In this document: piece by piece, positions 27,001-40,223 of the stretch
Layout of the letters: each line of letters opens with the position of its first letter
Position numbering within the stretch: the stretch's first letter is position 1
DNA from: Colletotrichum lupini
Taxonomy: Eukaryota > Ascomycota > Sordariomycetes > Glomerellales > Glomerellaceae
Reading direction: 5' to 3'
DNA: 64,000 bases
Assembly: GCF_023278565.1 (NCBI RefSeq)
Contig: NC_064672.1
Coordinates: forward strand, 6,882,001 to 6,946,000
Notes under the pieces: model-generated
The model's input: only the letters and a program-made list of their open reading frames with translations
The model's database searches: none
Told to the model about the DNA's origin: nothing
Made by a program: the position numbers and the translations under genes

Positions 27001-30000
27001 GCTTTATAAACGTATACCCCTATTGTCGTTCGACTACTTTAAAGTACTTACTACTAAAGATTCTATTCCTCGTATTATTAAATATAATACCTAGTCGATC
27101 TATATCTTTTAAATATAGGAGAAATGGGGTATTAACGAGCAAAATATAGAAAGTTATTGTTCTAAAGTACGTCTCTATTTTTATTATACCTAGGGCGATA
27201 ATTTCCTTACTTAGGCCGAAACTAATCCTTATAATACCCGCTGTTAACGTATTAAGCGTTACTAATACGATTTTCTATAATACCTAGAATTACCCTTTTT
27301 TTCTAATTAACTATTACGATACCCTAGTGTTTAGGATAATCCTATAGAAATTATTTAGGCCGTACCTTTCGCTCGTATAAAATACTTATACGAGCTTAGT
27401 ATTCGAGGGATCTAAATAGTATAAAAAGGACCCCTTTAGCTATCCTTAGATTTACTTAGTACTATGTTCCTTTTTTTTAAATATTAAGAGAGATAATATC
27501 TTCTCTTTAATCGTTAAGAGAATAGGCTTCGGCCCTATTAGATTCGCCCTTTTAGCTGCCTCTATATCCGTTATTTAAGGGACCTTCCCTTACTATCTAT
27601 AAATAAAAGCCTACTTATTAAGAGCTTTTACTACCCTCTATTCGTTTAGCCTCGTATATCTTTTAGAGGCTAACGGGGTAAAAAAAAAGTAGTTAATATT
27701 TTCGATTTCGTTATAATCTAATTCGTTAGTATAGGGGGTAAGATCTTCCTTATTTTCTAAATCTCTTATAGGGGGTATATACTTTAGGCCGCTACTTTAG
27801 CTACCGTCGCTAGGTTCTATACCCCCAGATCTGCCCTTATATATAATAAGGAATTAGTTAAACCGACGAGGGCTAGTTTTACCGTTTATTACCCTTAACT
27901 TTTTATACTATTCGTACGATTTAGTACGCTCTTTTTTAAAATAGTTACTTAACTAATATCTATCCTTTTTATAAATATAATATTACTTCTTTTATTACCC
28001 TACTTATAAGTTAAATCTCTGCTTATTTAACGAATCTAGGCCTCCTTACTAGCGATTACCATATCTAGCCTCTTTTCCTTTCTTATTATACGTTCGATCG
28101 ACCTAATATTATTAATAAGGGCCGTTATATACTTAGAAATAGGTTTAGTATAATATTCTCGCCTTAATATTAAAACTAGATCTTAGCCTCGAGTAGAGCG
28201 TCTCGTAGTCTTTAGGTACTTAGTATAAAATAATCTTTATTTTTAGTATACGCTAGACTACGGTATAAAAATATCTAACTTTCCGCTCGTTTATTCCCTT
28301 ATTTAGCTAGGTTTTCGCTAGCTTATCGATTCGATTAATAAGCTCTTCGAGGATCTCTACTTACGATTTGCCCTCTATTATCCTAGTTATAAATATAAAA
28401 GAAATCGCTCGTAACTTAAATAGGGGCTCTAAGTTCTTATCATAAGTCTTAAAGCGGCTTCGGATTACGTTAATTATATTAAAAAAGTCGTTTCGATCGA
28501 GATTACGTACTACTTCGTAATAGTAATTAGAGGCTTTACTTATAAGTATAATATTAATTACTGAATAGTACTAGTATTCCCTAATTCCGACTTTTTCGTA
28601 ATAATCGTAAAATATCGTTAGGGTTTTTTATAAGACCTTATACTTCCCCCCAGAGTATAATTTCTTTTTTAAGAAGATCTTTTTAAGGTCTATAAATTAC
28701 TTCGTATTCGCTACTAGATTTTTAGTATTTATATACGATCCCTACGTCGCTGCGTATTATTAATAACTTCGGGTCGTTTATCTCCTTTCTTATTAACTAA
28801 TCGGCGCCGAATTTCGTATTAGTAATAGTAACGAGTTATAGATCGAAATAGGCAGAATTATCGATTATCGTACTTCTAGTACCATATTTTACCCCGGTAT
28901 ATCCTTTTATAATAATAAATTTCCGTTAGTAATTATAAGGAGGAAATCTAGATCGTTTACCCTTTTTTTAAATTCTTTAAAGCAATTATATACTCTATCG
29001 ACCTATACCTAGTTCTATAATACGAATTCCTTTTTTATAATTATTATTATTAGTATTTCGTATAGCTCTTGCGATTATAATTATATTAGTAATACCCCTC
29101 GCCCGTAAAGAAATTTATTAACTACTTTTATAATTCTTAGGCTTACGCTTACGAACTATTTATCTAGTTAGTAATTAAGGTTATTTACGATCTTATAGAA
29201 TAGGGGTTACCCCTATAGCCCCTTTTTTTATAGACCTTAGTTAAATAGATTAAAACTATGTTAATTTGCTCGCTATTAAGCTAATCCGCAATTCTATATA
29301 TCTACGTTCCCTAATAGTCCGGGTTAATATTTACTTACTTATAAAGGATTAGGATTCTATTTAGGATCGGGTTTCGTCCTCTCCTTTCTTACTATAACTC
29401 GCTAAGGGTCGTACTCTAGCTTATACCCGTATTAATAGTTATTAGCGTATTTAATTTTAACGGGGATATATTTAGTTTGCGCGCGGGTCGTAGTAAATCC
29501 GTGCTTTTACTACTTAACGAATTTATTAGGGTCTAAGAGATTCCCGCTTCCTCTCGCTATTTCGCTATTACTCTCGTTTTTATTATTTTTAATAATTACT
29601 ATTACCTTTTTAAATCGCTAGCTATCGTACCTACTAGGATCCTCCTTTTTATTTAGTAAAAAAGGGTAGGTTTTAATAGTTCTTTTTAATAATAGTAGCG
29701 GTAGACGTTTATATTACCGTAAGAAGATATAGTAATTAATCTCGGGATCTTTACTAATTACTAATTTCCGCTATCCCGTATACTTCTAGCCTCCTAAGCC
29801 TCGTGCTCTTTATAATTTCTAAATAGCTTCTTTTTTTAACCTACCTCTTCTAGGGTAGTATTCCGTAGAAATAGTTAAAAATAGACGCTAGGCGGCTTAT
29901 AAAGCAGCTATATAGGCTATTAAGAACCGTATAGGCCGTTAAGTATAGTTAACGAAGTTAAGCCCTCTTTTTTATAAAATCGTATATTTTAAAAAAATTA

Positions 30001-30483
30001 CTAAAAATGCCTACTTATTACTCGTACGTAGTAGGGTTAGATACCTTAGAGATCTTATCTTTTATAGCCTCTCGGTACCCTATTTTATATCTTTTAGGTA
30101 GTCTTTTTTTATAGCTTAATTACGGTTAGGTAATTATTACTTACCGGCGATCCTTTTTATTACTTAGTTAATTTCTAATTACGGGCCGGCCGCGGAAAAG
30201 TCGTTTAGTAAAAAAGCTACTCAGGGCGACGGTAAAAGGCTAGTTACTTAAGCAGTTCTATTAATTAACGTAGTTTAATATAATAGACGTCGACCTCTCG
30301 TAAGTAGTAAAGGGCTATAATTACTTAATTCCGTACGGTATTTAAGAATCGCCTCCTTTTTTATCTATTTCCGTAAGGTTAATTAGTACGAGTCTCCTAT
30401 TCCGTGCGGTATTAAGAAGTCGTCTCTTTTATATAGCGAGATATCTTACCGATCTATAATAGTAGAATTTAATTACTAATTAG

Positions 30484-30688
30484 TATTAGTATCCCTATTA
30501 TAAAGTAGTTAGTTCGAACCGTAGTTAACGAAGAGATTAATTAAACTATATAAATATCTACGTAGTAAGTATAAAAAGGAGGTTCTAACTATAGGTTAGG
30601 CTAGCTACGATAATCGTAAATAGGGCCCCTAATTGGCCCCTGCGCAGTCGGCTATATACCGCGGTCGAATTAGACTTCTAATTTAATA
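30484..30688 (-). repeat. Copia A 5' LTR (205 bp)
   Basis: Direct repeat of 23837-24041 with transition differences. It ends TTTAATA and is followed by the GATCC duplication. Confidence 0.9.
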
Positions 30689-30693
30689 GATCC

Positions 30694-30982
30694 TTAGAAA
30701 AGACCGTACGCTCTTCTCGTCGTAAGTCCTATTTCGCAAGTTGACGTTCGAAAGTTCGCTTTGTAATTCTAGTACTAGAGACTGTGAAGATATGTATAAT
30801 GATTGTATTATAGGTCTAATTACTCTCTAACTTTATAATAATTATCGTTCGATATAGTAAAAGATTAATACGCGGTCGTACTATTCTAAGAAAGTAGTAA
30901 TATATAAAGTAAGAAACTAAGAAAGAAATTTCAAGTGAGGGGTAAATATTTATATATAATTATAGCGATATATAGGGGTATT
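30694..30982. other. Outer-transposon fragment between the two copia elements
   Basis: These 289 bp separate copia A from copia B and belong to the outer transposon. The transposase frame on the minus strand reads through its left part (30694-30790 or so) with SLVLELQSELSNVN and continues across the copia A insertion. Nothing else was recognised. Confidence 0.55.
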
Positions 30983-31187
30983 TATTAGTATCCCTATTAT
31001 AGGGTAGTTAGTTCGAACCGTAGTTAACGAAGAGATTAATTAAACTATATAAATATTTACGTAGTAGATATAAAAAAGAGGTTCTAACTATAAGTTAAGC
31101 TAGCTACGATAATCGTAAATAGGGCCCCTAATTAGCCCCTACGTAGTTAGCTATATACCGCGGTCGAATTAGACTTCTAATCCGATA
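30983..31187 (-). repeat. Copia B 3' LTR (205 bp)
   Basis: Homologous to the copia A LTRs; starts TATTAGTATCCC and ends AATCCGATA. Confidence 0.9.
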
Positions 31188-32992
31188 CTAACTTTCTCTT
31201 TCTTTTATTAATTTAACCGCTACGGTTAGAGGTATAATTCGACCTCGGGCCCGTTTACTAAGTCGTCTCCTTTTCCCCCTTTTCTCTACTCTTTTTATAT
31301 AACCTATCCCTTTATTCGTATAATAACTTTTCCGCTATTTACGAATTACTCTAATCCCTTATTTAGTACCGCTTTTATAAAAGCGTCTGCGAGGTTATTT
31401 TTATTATTAATCTAACAGGTCTTAAGTATCTCGCGCCTTTCGTACGATTACCTAAGGGCTATAATATCGATTATAAGCCTCTTTTCTTTCGTCGTTCTTA
31501 ATTTAACGAGGTATTTATATAGCGAGTAGGAATCGGTATAAATAACTATTAGAATAAGTAAAAGGCTAATTCGATTAGTAATCTTCTTTAGCGTTATTAA
31601 AATCGTATAAGAGAGGTTAACGCCGTTAATTATACTATAAACCTCTAATATTAATATACTTCTTATTACCCGCTTATTTTTAGTTAACGAGTAATAGATT
31701 ATATTACTATATATAATAAATTCGCTCTCGCCTATACTCTCGTTAACTAGGATAATAATATACTTTAATTACGAAGTAAGGTCGTTATTATTTATAAATA
31801 ACCTATTAACGAAGACGTAGAGCTTACTAGTTATAAGGTCGATTGGGTAGTAAACGAGACCTCGATCGAGATTCGTTTATTATTACTTAAGCCGCTTATT
31901 AAGTACCTCGACGTCTTATTTAGTTAAATCTATAGCCTACGCTACCCTAGCGTAGTTAAAAATCGCCTTAGGCTAATAAATACTTATAATATATACCCCT
32001 CGTATAAGCTTAGCTTTATACTACTTTTTAACGTCGGTTACGTTTAGATTAATAAGGTTAATCTTCTCGCCCTACCCCTTTTACTAAAAAACGACGTTTT
32101 CCCCTTCGATTATAAGAATCCTGCCGTTAAATACTAGGGGGGTATTTATTATAAGGACCTCGTTTAGCTTTATTATAAAGCCCGCTTTTTAAAGCTCCTT
32201 ATCCTCTTTTTTTATAAAGTTAATATCGGATAGGCTTAATATATCGTCGGTCTATATTCTAACGATCCTAAATTAGTCGCTTTCGTACTCCGTAACTAAT
32301 AAGCACGGGTCGTACGTAGAAGTAACTATTAATAATTAATTAATATAAAAATCGTAGTAAGTAGCCCACTAATAAGTACCCGATTTTACGAGCCTATATA
32401 ATAGCTTAAGTACTTTAATAATCGTGCTTTCTAAGTACTTACTAGCTATTTCCTTCGGTAAATAGGCTAGGATTTTTTTTATAAGCCCTATAGCCGATTA
32501 AGTATAGGCCTAGGTAATATTACGGCTCTAAATCTCGTATCCCTTCTTCTATAGCGATGCTATTATTATTATTATTAATCGTTAGCTAAAGCGCTATATA
32601 GTAAGCAATTATATAAGTAGCGTTGCCTTTTTAACGTCGCCGTACCCCTAAATTACGTATTTAGACTTTTCGTATAGCTAGGGTATTCCTTTCTCTTTAA
32701 TCTTACGAACTATTTATAATTTAAATATATAGAGGTTTATATATTTTTCTAAGTCGTATAGGATAAATTAATAGACCCCTCGATCGTAAAAAGTATTTAC
32801 TTCGATAAGATCTAATCCCTTATATAGCTTTTTAATAGTTATAATTACGCCTTTTTTACGTAGTTTAACCGCTAGTTTAAAATCGGCTTTCTCTTTTACT
32901 ATATAAGAAGTATTCATTACCTCGTTACTAATAATAAATTACCGCGTTAGGGCTTGTTGTCGTAGTCTTTTATAACGTCTCGCTAGTAATAT

Positions 32993-33506
32993 TCTAGCAC
33001 GTATAGCTTTAACGAGGTAATGCGGGATATTCTTATGAAGAATATAAAAAGTGAATATTCATATAGAAGCAAGAATATATGAATATAGGGGATATAAGCG
33101 TATATAAAAGAGGTTTTTGTAGTAAAGAGAGTAATATAGTTGAATTACTATATGAGAAGTTGCTTGCTTAACGAAAGGTCTAGGTAGGCAAATACACGCC
33201 TACATATAGGCATAAAAACCTCCTACTAGAATATTCTATTGCTTATTAATTATGATATAATTAATAAGCGTATACGTAAGTGAATGCGTAATCGTAGTAC
33301 GTAATTCCGCCTCGAGTAAATTCTAGATTATTCAGTTACCTTCCAGTACTTTCCATTGCTGACGTAAGCTTATATAAGCAGTATTGCTTACATAATCAAT
33401 ACCTTTAATAATCTACAGAAATCGTAGATTAATATGGTATATAGTTTGCTTACGTAATATTGATAATAAGGCGAACAATAAGGTAAACAAAGTTACCTTC
33501 GTAACA
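32993..33506 (-). repeat. Solo LTR, 514 bp, minus orientation, inside copia B
   Basis: Inverted copy of 21822-22335 with exactly the same length and only about 1-2 percent differences in the parts compared. The 5-bp direct repeat AATAT flanks it (32988-32992 and 33507-33511). Copy A carries the empty site (GTAATATTAGTACC near 25840), which proves that this is an insertion into copy B. Confidence 0.85.
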
Positions 33507-36500
33507 AATATTAATACCCTTTTAGTAATTTCCTTTTCCTCGTCGTCTATTAGTACTATTACGACGATTTTATTAAGGATAATTTCCTATATCTCTACCG
33601 CGGGTTATATAGTTTCCCTTAGCTCTTCTTCTTCTTATAAGGTAGAAATTATCTTATTAAGATCTATATAGTACGGTCTAACTATTATAATTAATACTTC
33701 GAGTAGCTAGTCGCAATCTCTCGTAACTATATAAGAGCGCTTATTAACGGAAATTAATTTATATAGCCCAGCCTATTATTAAGTAATTTCGCACTATACT
33801 CGTATATCCGAATTTAATAATATATTTAAATTATCCCCTATATCGGGCCTATTGCGCGCAGTAATTACCTTATTAACTTACTTTTTTACGCTTACCTCGC
33901 GCAGTGCTTATATTACTTTTTTAATTACTCGGGCTCGTTAGCTTACGCTTAATAACGGTAGCAAAGCTAAAGTCGTTTTTAAATATGCTCTAAATACTAA
34001 TAACGTTAGTATAAGTCCGTTAGGCCCTATAATATCGTTATAATATTTAAGTACTATCTAGAGGTATTCGTTATTAGTAGAATCCGGATTTTCCTTTTTA
34101 ATAATTCTAAACGCCCTTTTTAACTACTAGTATACCCTCTCTACCTTTTTAATACTATAGTGCGCTTTAATAAGTACGATTTTTAGCTATATACTATAAG
34201 CCGTCGTATTATTTCTAAATTCTACCGACTTAAAGCTAATACTAGCGTCGGTTCTAATACTATCTAGCGGTCCCTAGTATATATTAATCTAGCTTTTTCG
34301 TAGGGCTACTTATACTATTTTTACTTATAAATCCCAGAGGAATTGCCCTACTTAGAAAGATATAGCTACGTTAATTATATATAGTACTAGCCGACTATTT
34401 AAATAGAAAATATTAACGACTATTTCCTAGTTAAAGTTAAGCTTATTACGCAATTTAAACTTAAATCTACGTAGGCTCTGCGTATTTATTTAGTATTAAT
34501 AATATATTTTCGTTAACTACTCTAGCGCCCCTATCTCGATATTATTATTACCTAATTACTTTAAGAAGTTATATAGCCTCGTAACTAACGGGTACCCGAA
34601 TCTCTAGTATAGTTTTCTAAACTCACTTTCCGTTAAGTAATTAATCGACTTTATATTATTAGTAAGCTTTATAAACGCATACCCCCATCGTCGTTCGACT
34701 ATTTTAAAGTACTTACCGCTAGAAATTATGTTTTTTATATTATTAAATATAATACCTAGTCGATCTATATCTTTTAGATATAAGAGAAATAGGGTATTAA
34801 TAGGTAAAATATAGAAAGTTATCGTTCCGAAGTACGTCTCTATTTCTATTATACTTAGGGTAATAATTTCCTTACTTAGGCCAAAACTAATCCTTATAAT
34901 ACCCGCTGTCGACGTATTAAATATTACTAGCGCAATCTTTTATAGCGCCTAGAATTGCCCTTTTTTTTTAGTTAATTATTACGATACCCTAGTATCTAGG
35001 ATAATCCTATAAAAATTATTTAGGCCGTACCTTTTGCTCGTATAGAATGCTTATACGAGCTTAGTATTTAAAGGATCTAGGTAGCATAAAAAGGACCCCT
35101 CTAGCTACCCCTAAATTTGCTTAGTACTATATTCCTTTTCTTTAAATATTAAGAAAAATAGCGTCTTCTCTTTAATTATTAAGAGAATAGGCTTCGGCCC
35201 TATTAGATTCGCCCTTTTAACCGCCTCTATATTTATTATTTAAGGGACCTTCCCTTACTATTTGTAAATAAAAGCCTATTTATTAAGAGCTTTTACTACC
35301 CTCTATTCGTTTAGCTTCGTATATCCTCTAGAAGCTAACGGGGTAAAAAAAGAGTAGTTAATATCGTCAATTTCGTTATAATCTAATTTGTTAATATAGG
35401 AGGTAAGATCTTCTTTATCTTCCGAATCTCTAACAGGGGGTATATACTTTAAATTACTACTTTAACTACCGTTACTAAGTTCCGTACCCCCGGATCTGCC
35501 CTTATATATAACAAGGAATTAGTTAAACTAACGAGGGCTAGTTTTACTATTTACTACCCTCGACTTTTTATACTATTCGTATAATTTAGTACGCTCTTCC
35601 TCGGAGTAGTTACTTAACTAATATCTATCCTTTTTATAAATATAGTATTACTTTTTTTATTACCCTACTTATAAGTTAAATCTCTACCTATTTAATAAAT
35701 CTAGGCCTCCTTATTAGCGATTACTATATCTAACCTCTTTTCCCTTCTTATTATACGTTTAATCAACTTAATATTACTAATAAGGGCCGTCGTATACTTA
35801 AAAATAGGTTTAGCATAGCATTCTCGCCTTAATATTAAAACTAGATCTTAGCCTCGAGCAGAGCGTCTCGTAGTCTTTAGGTACTTAGTATAGGGTAATT
35901 TTTACTTCTAATATATACTAAACTATAATATAAAAATATCTAACTTTCCGCTCGTTTATCCCCTTATTTAGCTAGGTTTTCGCTAGCTTATTAATTCGAT
36001 CGATAAGCTCTTTAAGGATCTCTACTTATAATTTACCCTTTATTATCCTAGCTATAAATATAAAAGAAATCGCTCGTAGCTTAGATAGGAGCTCTAAGTT
36101 CTTATTATAAGTTTTAAAATAGCTTCGGATTACGTTAATTATACTAAAAAAGTCGTTTTAATCGAAATTACGTACCGCTTCGTAATAGTAATTAGAGGCT
36201 TTACTTACGAGTACGATATTAATTACCGAATAGTACTAGTGTTCCCTAATTCCGACTTTTTTATAATAATCGTAAAATATCGTTAGGGTTTTTTATAAGA
36301 CCTTATACTTCCCCCTAGAGTATAATTTCTCTTTTAAGAAGATCTTTTTAAAGTCTATAAATTACTTCGTATTTACTACTAGATTTTTAGTATTTATATA
36401 TAATCCCTGCGTCGCTACGTATTATTAATAACTTTAGGTCGTTTATTTCTTTTCTTATTAACCAATTAGTGCCGAATTTCGTATTAGTAACGGTAACGAG

Positions 36501-38148
36501 TTATAAATTAAAATAAGTAAAATTATTAATTATCGTACTTCTAGTACCATATTTTGCCCCGGTATATCCTTTTATAATAATAGATTTCCGTTAGTAATTA
36601 TAGGGAGGAAATCTAAGTCGTTTACCCTTTTTCTAAATTCGTTAAAGCGATTATACGCTCTATCGACCTATACCTAGTTCTATAGTACGAATTCCTTTTT
36701 TATAATTATTACTACTAGTATTTCGTATAGCTTTTATAATTATAATTACGCTAGTAATACCCCTTGCTTATAAAAGAATCTATTAACTACTTTTACGATT
36801 CTTAGGCTTGCGCTCGCGAACTATTTATTTAGTTAGTAACTAAGGTCGTTTACGATCTCGTAAAATAGGGGTTACCCTTATAGCCCCTTTTTTTTATAAA
36901 CCTTAGTTAAATAGATTAATACCGCGTTAATTTACTTACTATTAAGCTAATCCGCGATTTTATATATTTACGTCCCCTAATAGTCCGGGTTAATATTTAC
37001 CTATTTATAAAAGATTAGGATTCTATTTAGGATCGGGTTTTGTCCTCTTTTTTTTTACTCTTACTTACTAAGGGGCGTGCTCTAGCTTATACTTATATTA
37101 GTAATTATTAGCGTATTTAATCTTAACGAGGATATATTTAATCCGCGCACTAGTTATAATAAATCCGTGCTTTTATTACTTAACGAATTTATCGGAGTCT
37201 AAGAAATTCCCGCTTCCTCTCGCTATCTCGCTACTACTCTCGTTTTTATTATTTTTAGTAATTACTACTACCCTTTTAAATCGCTAGCTATTGTACTTAT
37301 TAAGATCCTCTTTTTTATTTAATAAAAAAGGGTAGGTTTTAGTAGTTCTTTTTAATAATAGTAGCGGTAGACGTTTATATTATTATAAAAAGATATAGTA
37401 ATTAGTCTCGGGATCTTTACTAGTTACTAATTTCCGCTATCTTATATATTTCTAGCCTCCTAAGCCTCGTACTCTCTTTAATCTCTAAATAGCTTCTTTC
37501 TTTAACCTACTTCTTTTAGGGCGGTATTTTATAAAAATAGTTAAAAATAAACGCTAGGCGGCTCGTAGAGGAGCTATATAGGCTATTAAGAACCGTATAG
37601 GCCGTTAAGTACGGTTAACGAAGTTAAGCCCTCTTTTTTATAAGATCGTATATTTTAAAAAAATTACTAAAAATATTTACTTATTACTCGTACGCAGTGG
37701 GGTTAAATACCTTAGAGATCTTATTTTTTACGGCCTTTTAGTACCCTATTTTATATCTTTTAAGTAGTCTTTTTCGTAGCTTAATTACGGTTAAGTAATT
37801 ATCGCTTACTAGCGATCCCTTTTATTATTTAGTTAATTTTTAATTACGGGCCGGCTATAGAAAAGTCGTTTAGTAAAAAAGCTACTTAGGGCGACGGTAA
37901 AAGGCTAGTTACTTAAGCAGTTTTATTAATTAACGTAGTTTAATATAGTAGACGTCGACCTCTCGTAAGTAGTAAAGGGCTACGATTACTTAATTCCGTA
38001 TAGTATTTAAGAATCGCCTCTTTTTTTATCTACTTTTATAAGGTTAATTAGTACGAATCTCCTATCCTATGCGGTATTAAGAGGTCGTCTCTTTTACGTA
38101 GTAAAATACCTTACCGATCTATAATAATAAAATTTAATTACTAATTAG

Positions 38149-38353
38149 TATTAGTATCCCTATCATAGGGTAGTTAGTTCGAACCGTAGTTAACGAAGAG
38201 ATTAATTAAACTATATAAATATCTACGTAATAGGTATAAAAAAGAGGTTCTAACTATAAGTTAGGCTAGCTACGATAATCGTAAATAGGGCCCCTAATTG
38301 GCCCCTGCGCAGTCGGCTATATACCGCGGTCGAATTAGACTTCTAATCCGATA
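38149..38353 (-). repeat. Copia B 5' LTR (205 bp)
   Basis: Direct repeat of 30983-31187, followed by the GTATC target duplication. Confidence 0.9.
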
Positions 38354-38358
38354 GTATC

Positions 38359-40223
38359 CTTTTGCTTATAAGGTCTTATAAGTATATATATAGAAATATA
38401 GACGCTTACGGGGATCTATAACGCTAAAAAGGATGGAAAAGTATATAACGATAATATACGATAAATGAAAGTTCTGTAATTTTATTAGAAACGTTGAACT
38501 TTAGGGGGAGCCTTTATACGGTTAGTTATGGCCTCTTACGGGCTAAACTAAGCGCATATACTCTAGCTTATAGCTAGTAGGTGCCCTATGACTCTGTAGG
38601 GGCCTTACCGCCCGGGTATTAAGCCTAACTATGCTATATCCTAATATATACCTATATAAACTCCTGTACTATGCTATATGAGAATATCGAATTAATTACT
38701 CTTTACTCGGAGTCTATATAAGTTAGTAACGCTCCTTATAATCCTATATACTATTATATATACCCTCTTCGTTATTTTTAGCCTACTTAGCTACTTATTT
38801 AAGGGCTTCTACTATTGTACGGAGGTATATAGCGGGGATAGTACTTAGAGACTTAAGTAGAGCGCTAATACGGACTTTACTACGGCCCTTATAGTTACGA
38901 CCGCGCTTAATAACCTTAATAAGCGTATTACGAGCTAGTACGAACCGTTAGTAAACTATAAATAAATATAAGGTAGTATAGGGTAACGTATAAGTAATAA
39001 CGGGAGGCGCAACGAGCGTATACTCGTATATAGTAAATATATAGTTATAACTAGAGCAGCCCTTACCTATAAAGGCAACGTAATTAGTAAAAATACCTTT
39101 ACTAGCCTTATAATAGGCGCACGACTCGGCACTAGTCTTAGCGTCGTTATATACGGTCGTTTAGATAGTATCGGTAGCCTAAGTACGAGTTATAGCAATA
39201 TCCGGGGGTATATAACGGCTATTCTTAGTGATCTTAGGGTTAAGCTTAATCTAACGCTAGGGTTAGATTATACGGGTTAGTATAGTAATATTAGATAGTA
39301 TAGAGTAGTGTATACTAACCTATATAATACTAAGGTTATAGATCTAGTAAAAAGTTTTCGAAAGGGAAGATAAAGAGCTTATAAATAATATAAGAATCTG
39401 TATAATAAGGAAGCTATTATATAGAGGTATATGTACTAATAAGGAGGTAAGAGGTTATTTTATAGGACGTAAGGTCGTTAGGGTATTACGTAGGTTAGTA
39501 TACGGGGACCGTCGGGAGCTATATACCCTTAATACGGGCCAGAACGCTATATTAAGCGCTTATTATAAGTATTATACGGCGTACGCGATTATTAGGAAAG
39601 GGAGTGTCCTATACGAAATTATTAGCATATATACGTAAATAGTTAATGCTAAAGAAAAAAGTAAATAAAAAGAATTGAATTATAAATAGGTATATACGCG
39701 TAATTATACTTATAATTACGCGTACATTAGCCTAAGAAGAAGCATAATTACTAATTAATAAAAATTGCACTAGTAATTGCGTATAAAATTGCCTAATTGT
39801 ACCTAATTAATATTTCTAATTAGTAAATCGCGAATATTATACTTACAATTACGTATATAATTAGGCAATAGTAATAAAAGTGAAGTAGAAAAGGGTATAA
39901 AGTATAATAAGGCAAAATACAATCGCTTATAAGCAACTGCAGGGGCGTAGGCAGATTACTTACCTCACTTAAGGAATATTAGGTTAGTTAAGAAGAAAGG
40001 GAAATTGATTGGCAGTGGAAATTACTAAGGAGGATATGCCCCCCAGCTGCCCCACTTTCGCTGGGCGGCACAACCGCCCTCACGTGACCACTGCTGCCTA
40101 CGGTCGTAAGCAATTCCTTATAATAATGTACGGGATTTATTATAATATTCATTTATACGTATGAGAAAGTCGCGCTATTAATGCCTAAAATTTACGGTGG
40201 CCGTAGGTCTATTGGAAAGAACG
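38359..40223. other. Right part of the outer transposon
   Basis: RIP-degraded up to about 39990 and then ordinary GC. It should contain the N-terminal part of the transposase, but none could be read. It includes the palindrome at 39696-39723 and several AATTAC/GTAATT-rich inverted motifs at 39640-39880. It also has a GC-rich stretch (CCCCCCAGCTGCCCC, near 40038-40055) close to the right TIR. Confidence 0.45.
39696..39723. repeat. Perfect 28-base palindrome (13-bp arms, 2-base loop)
   Basis: The arm ACGCGTAATTATA, the spacer CT and then the exact reverse complement of the arm. It could form a hairpin or cruciform, or be a binding site for a dimeric protein. It lies within the outer transposon near related but imperfect AT-rich inverted motifs. 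Confidence 0.8.

Larger units (their letters stand above)
23837..30688 (-). mobile_element. Ty1/copia retrotransposon, copy A (6,852 bp), RIP-degraded
   Basis: The 205-bp LTRs at 23837-24041 and 30484-30688 are flanked by the target duplication GATCC (23832-23836 and 30689-30693). The coding strand is minus. Near 24342-24379 the minus strand reads SLYKCLVKLRTTK and then IDIIALR, the conserved RNase H region at the end of fungal copia polyproteins. Near 25532-25726 a surviving frame matches the start of copia reverse transcriptase (KSKYVI-type context follows). A T-rich stretch next to the left LTR (24047-24060) is the polypurine tract read from the minus strand. Stops in all frames show it is dead. 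Copy B is a full homologue. Confidence 0.9.
22341..30982 (-). pseudogene. Integrase-like DDE transposase of outer transposon, RIP-degraded and split
   Basis: Reading the minus strand through 30982-30694 and, skipping the inserted copia element, on through 23836-22341 gives one consistent frame. It is broken mainly by TAA/TAG codons that RIP would create from Gln codons. It shows features of an integrase-core (RNase-H fold) transposase. The motif SINTYSRFII lies near 23355-23390; in intact relatives the Asn would be the catalytic Asp (IDAYSR type), and GAT-to-AAT is a RIP change. About 40 residues on comes DRGKETVL near 23220-23255, carrying the second Asp. The C-terminal end is acidic (SDTEDEEEL), near 22430-22460. 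The N-terminal part probably lies in 38359 onward, beyond copia element B, and could not be traced. The call rests on remembered family patterns. Confidence 0.55.
30983..38353 (-). mobile_element. Ty1/copia retrotransposon, copy B, with solo-LTR insertion
   Basis: LTRs are at 30983-31187 and 38149-38353 (205 bp each). Target duplication is GTATT at 30978-30982 and GTATC at 38354-38358, differing by one C/T. Total length is 7,371 bp. Subtracting the 514-bp solo LTR at 32993-33506 and its 5-bp duplication gives 6,852 bp, identical to copy A. It is collinear with copy A throughout, in the same minus orientation, with the same polyprotein motifs (the RNase H segment lies near 31480-31520). It is inactivated by RIP. 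Confidence 0.9.
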
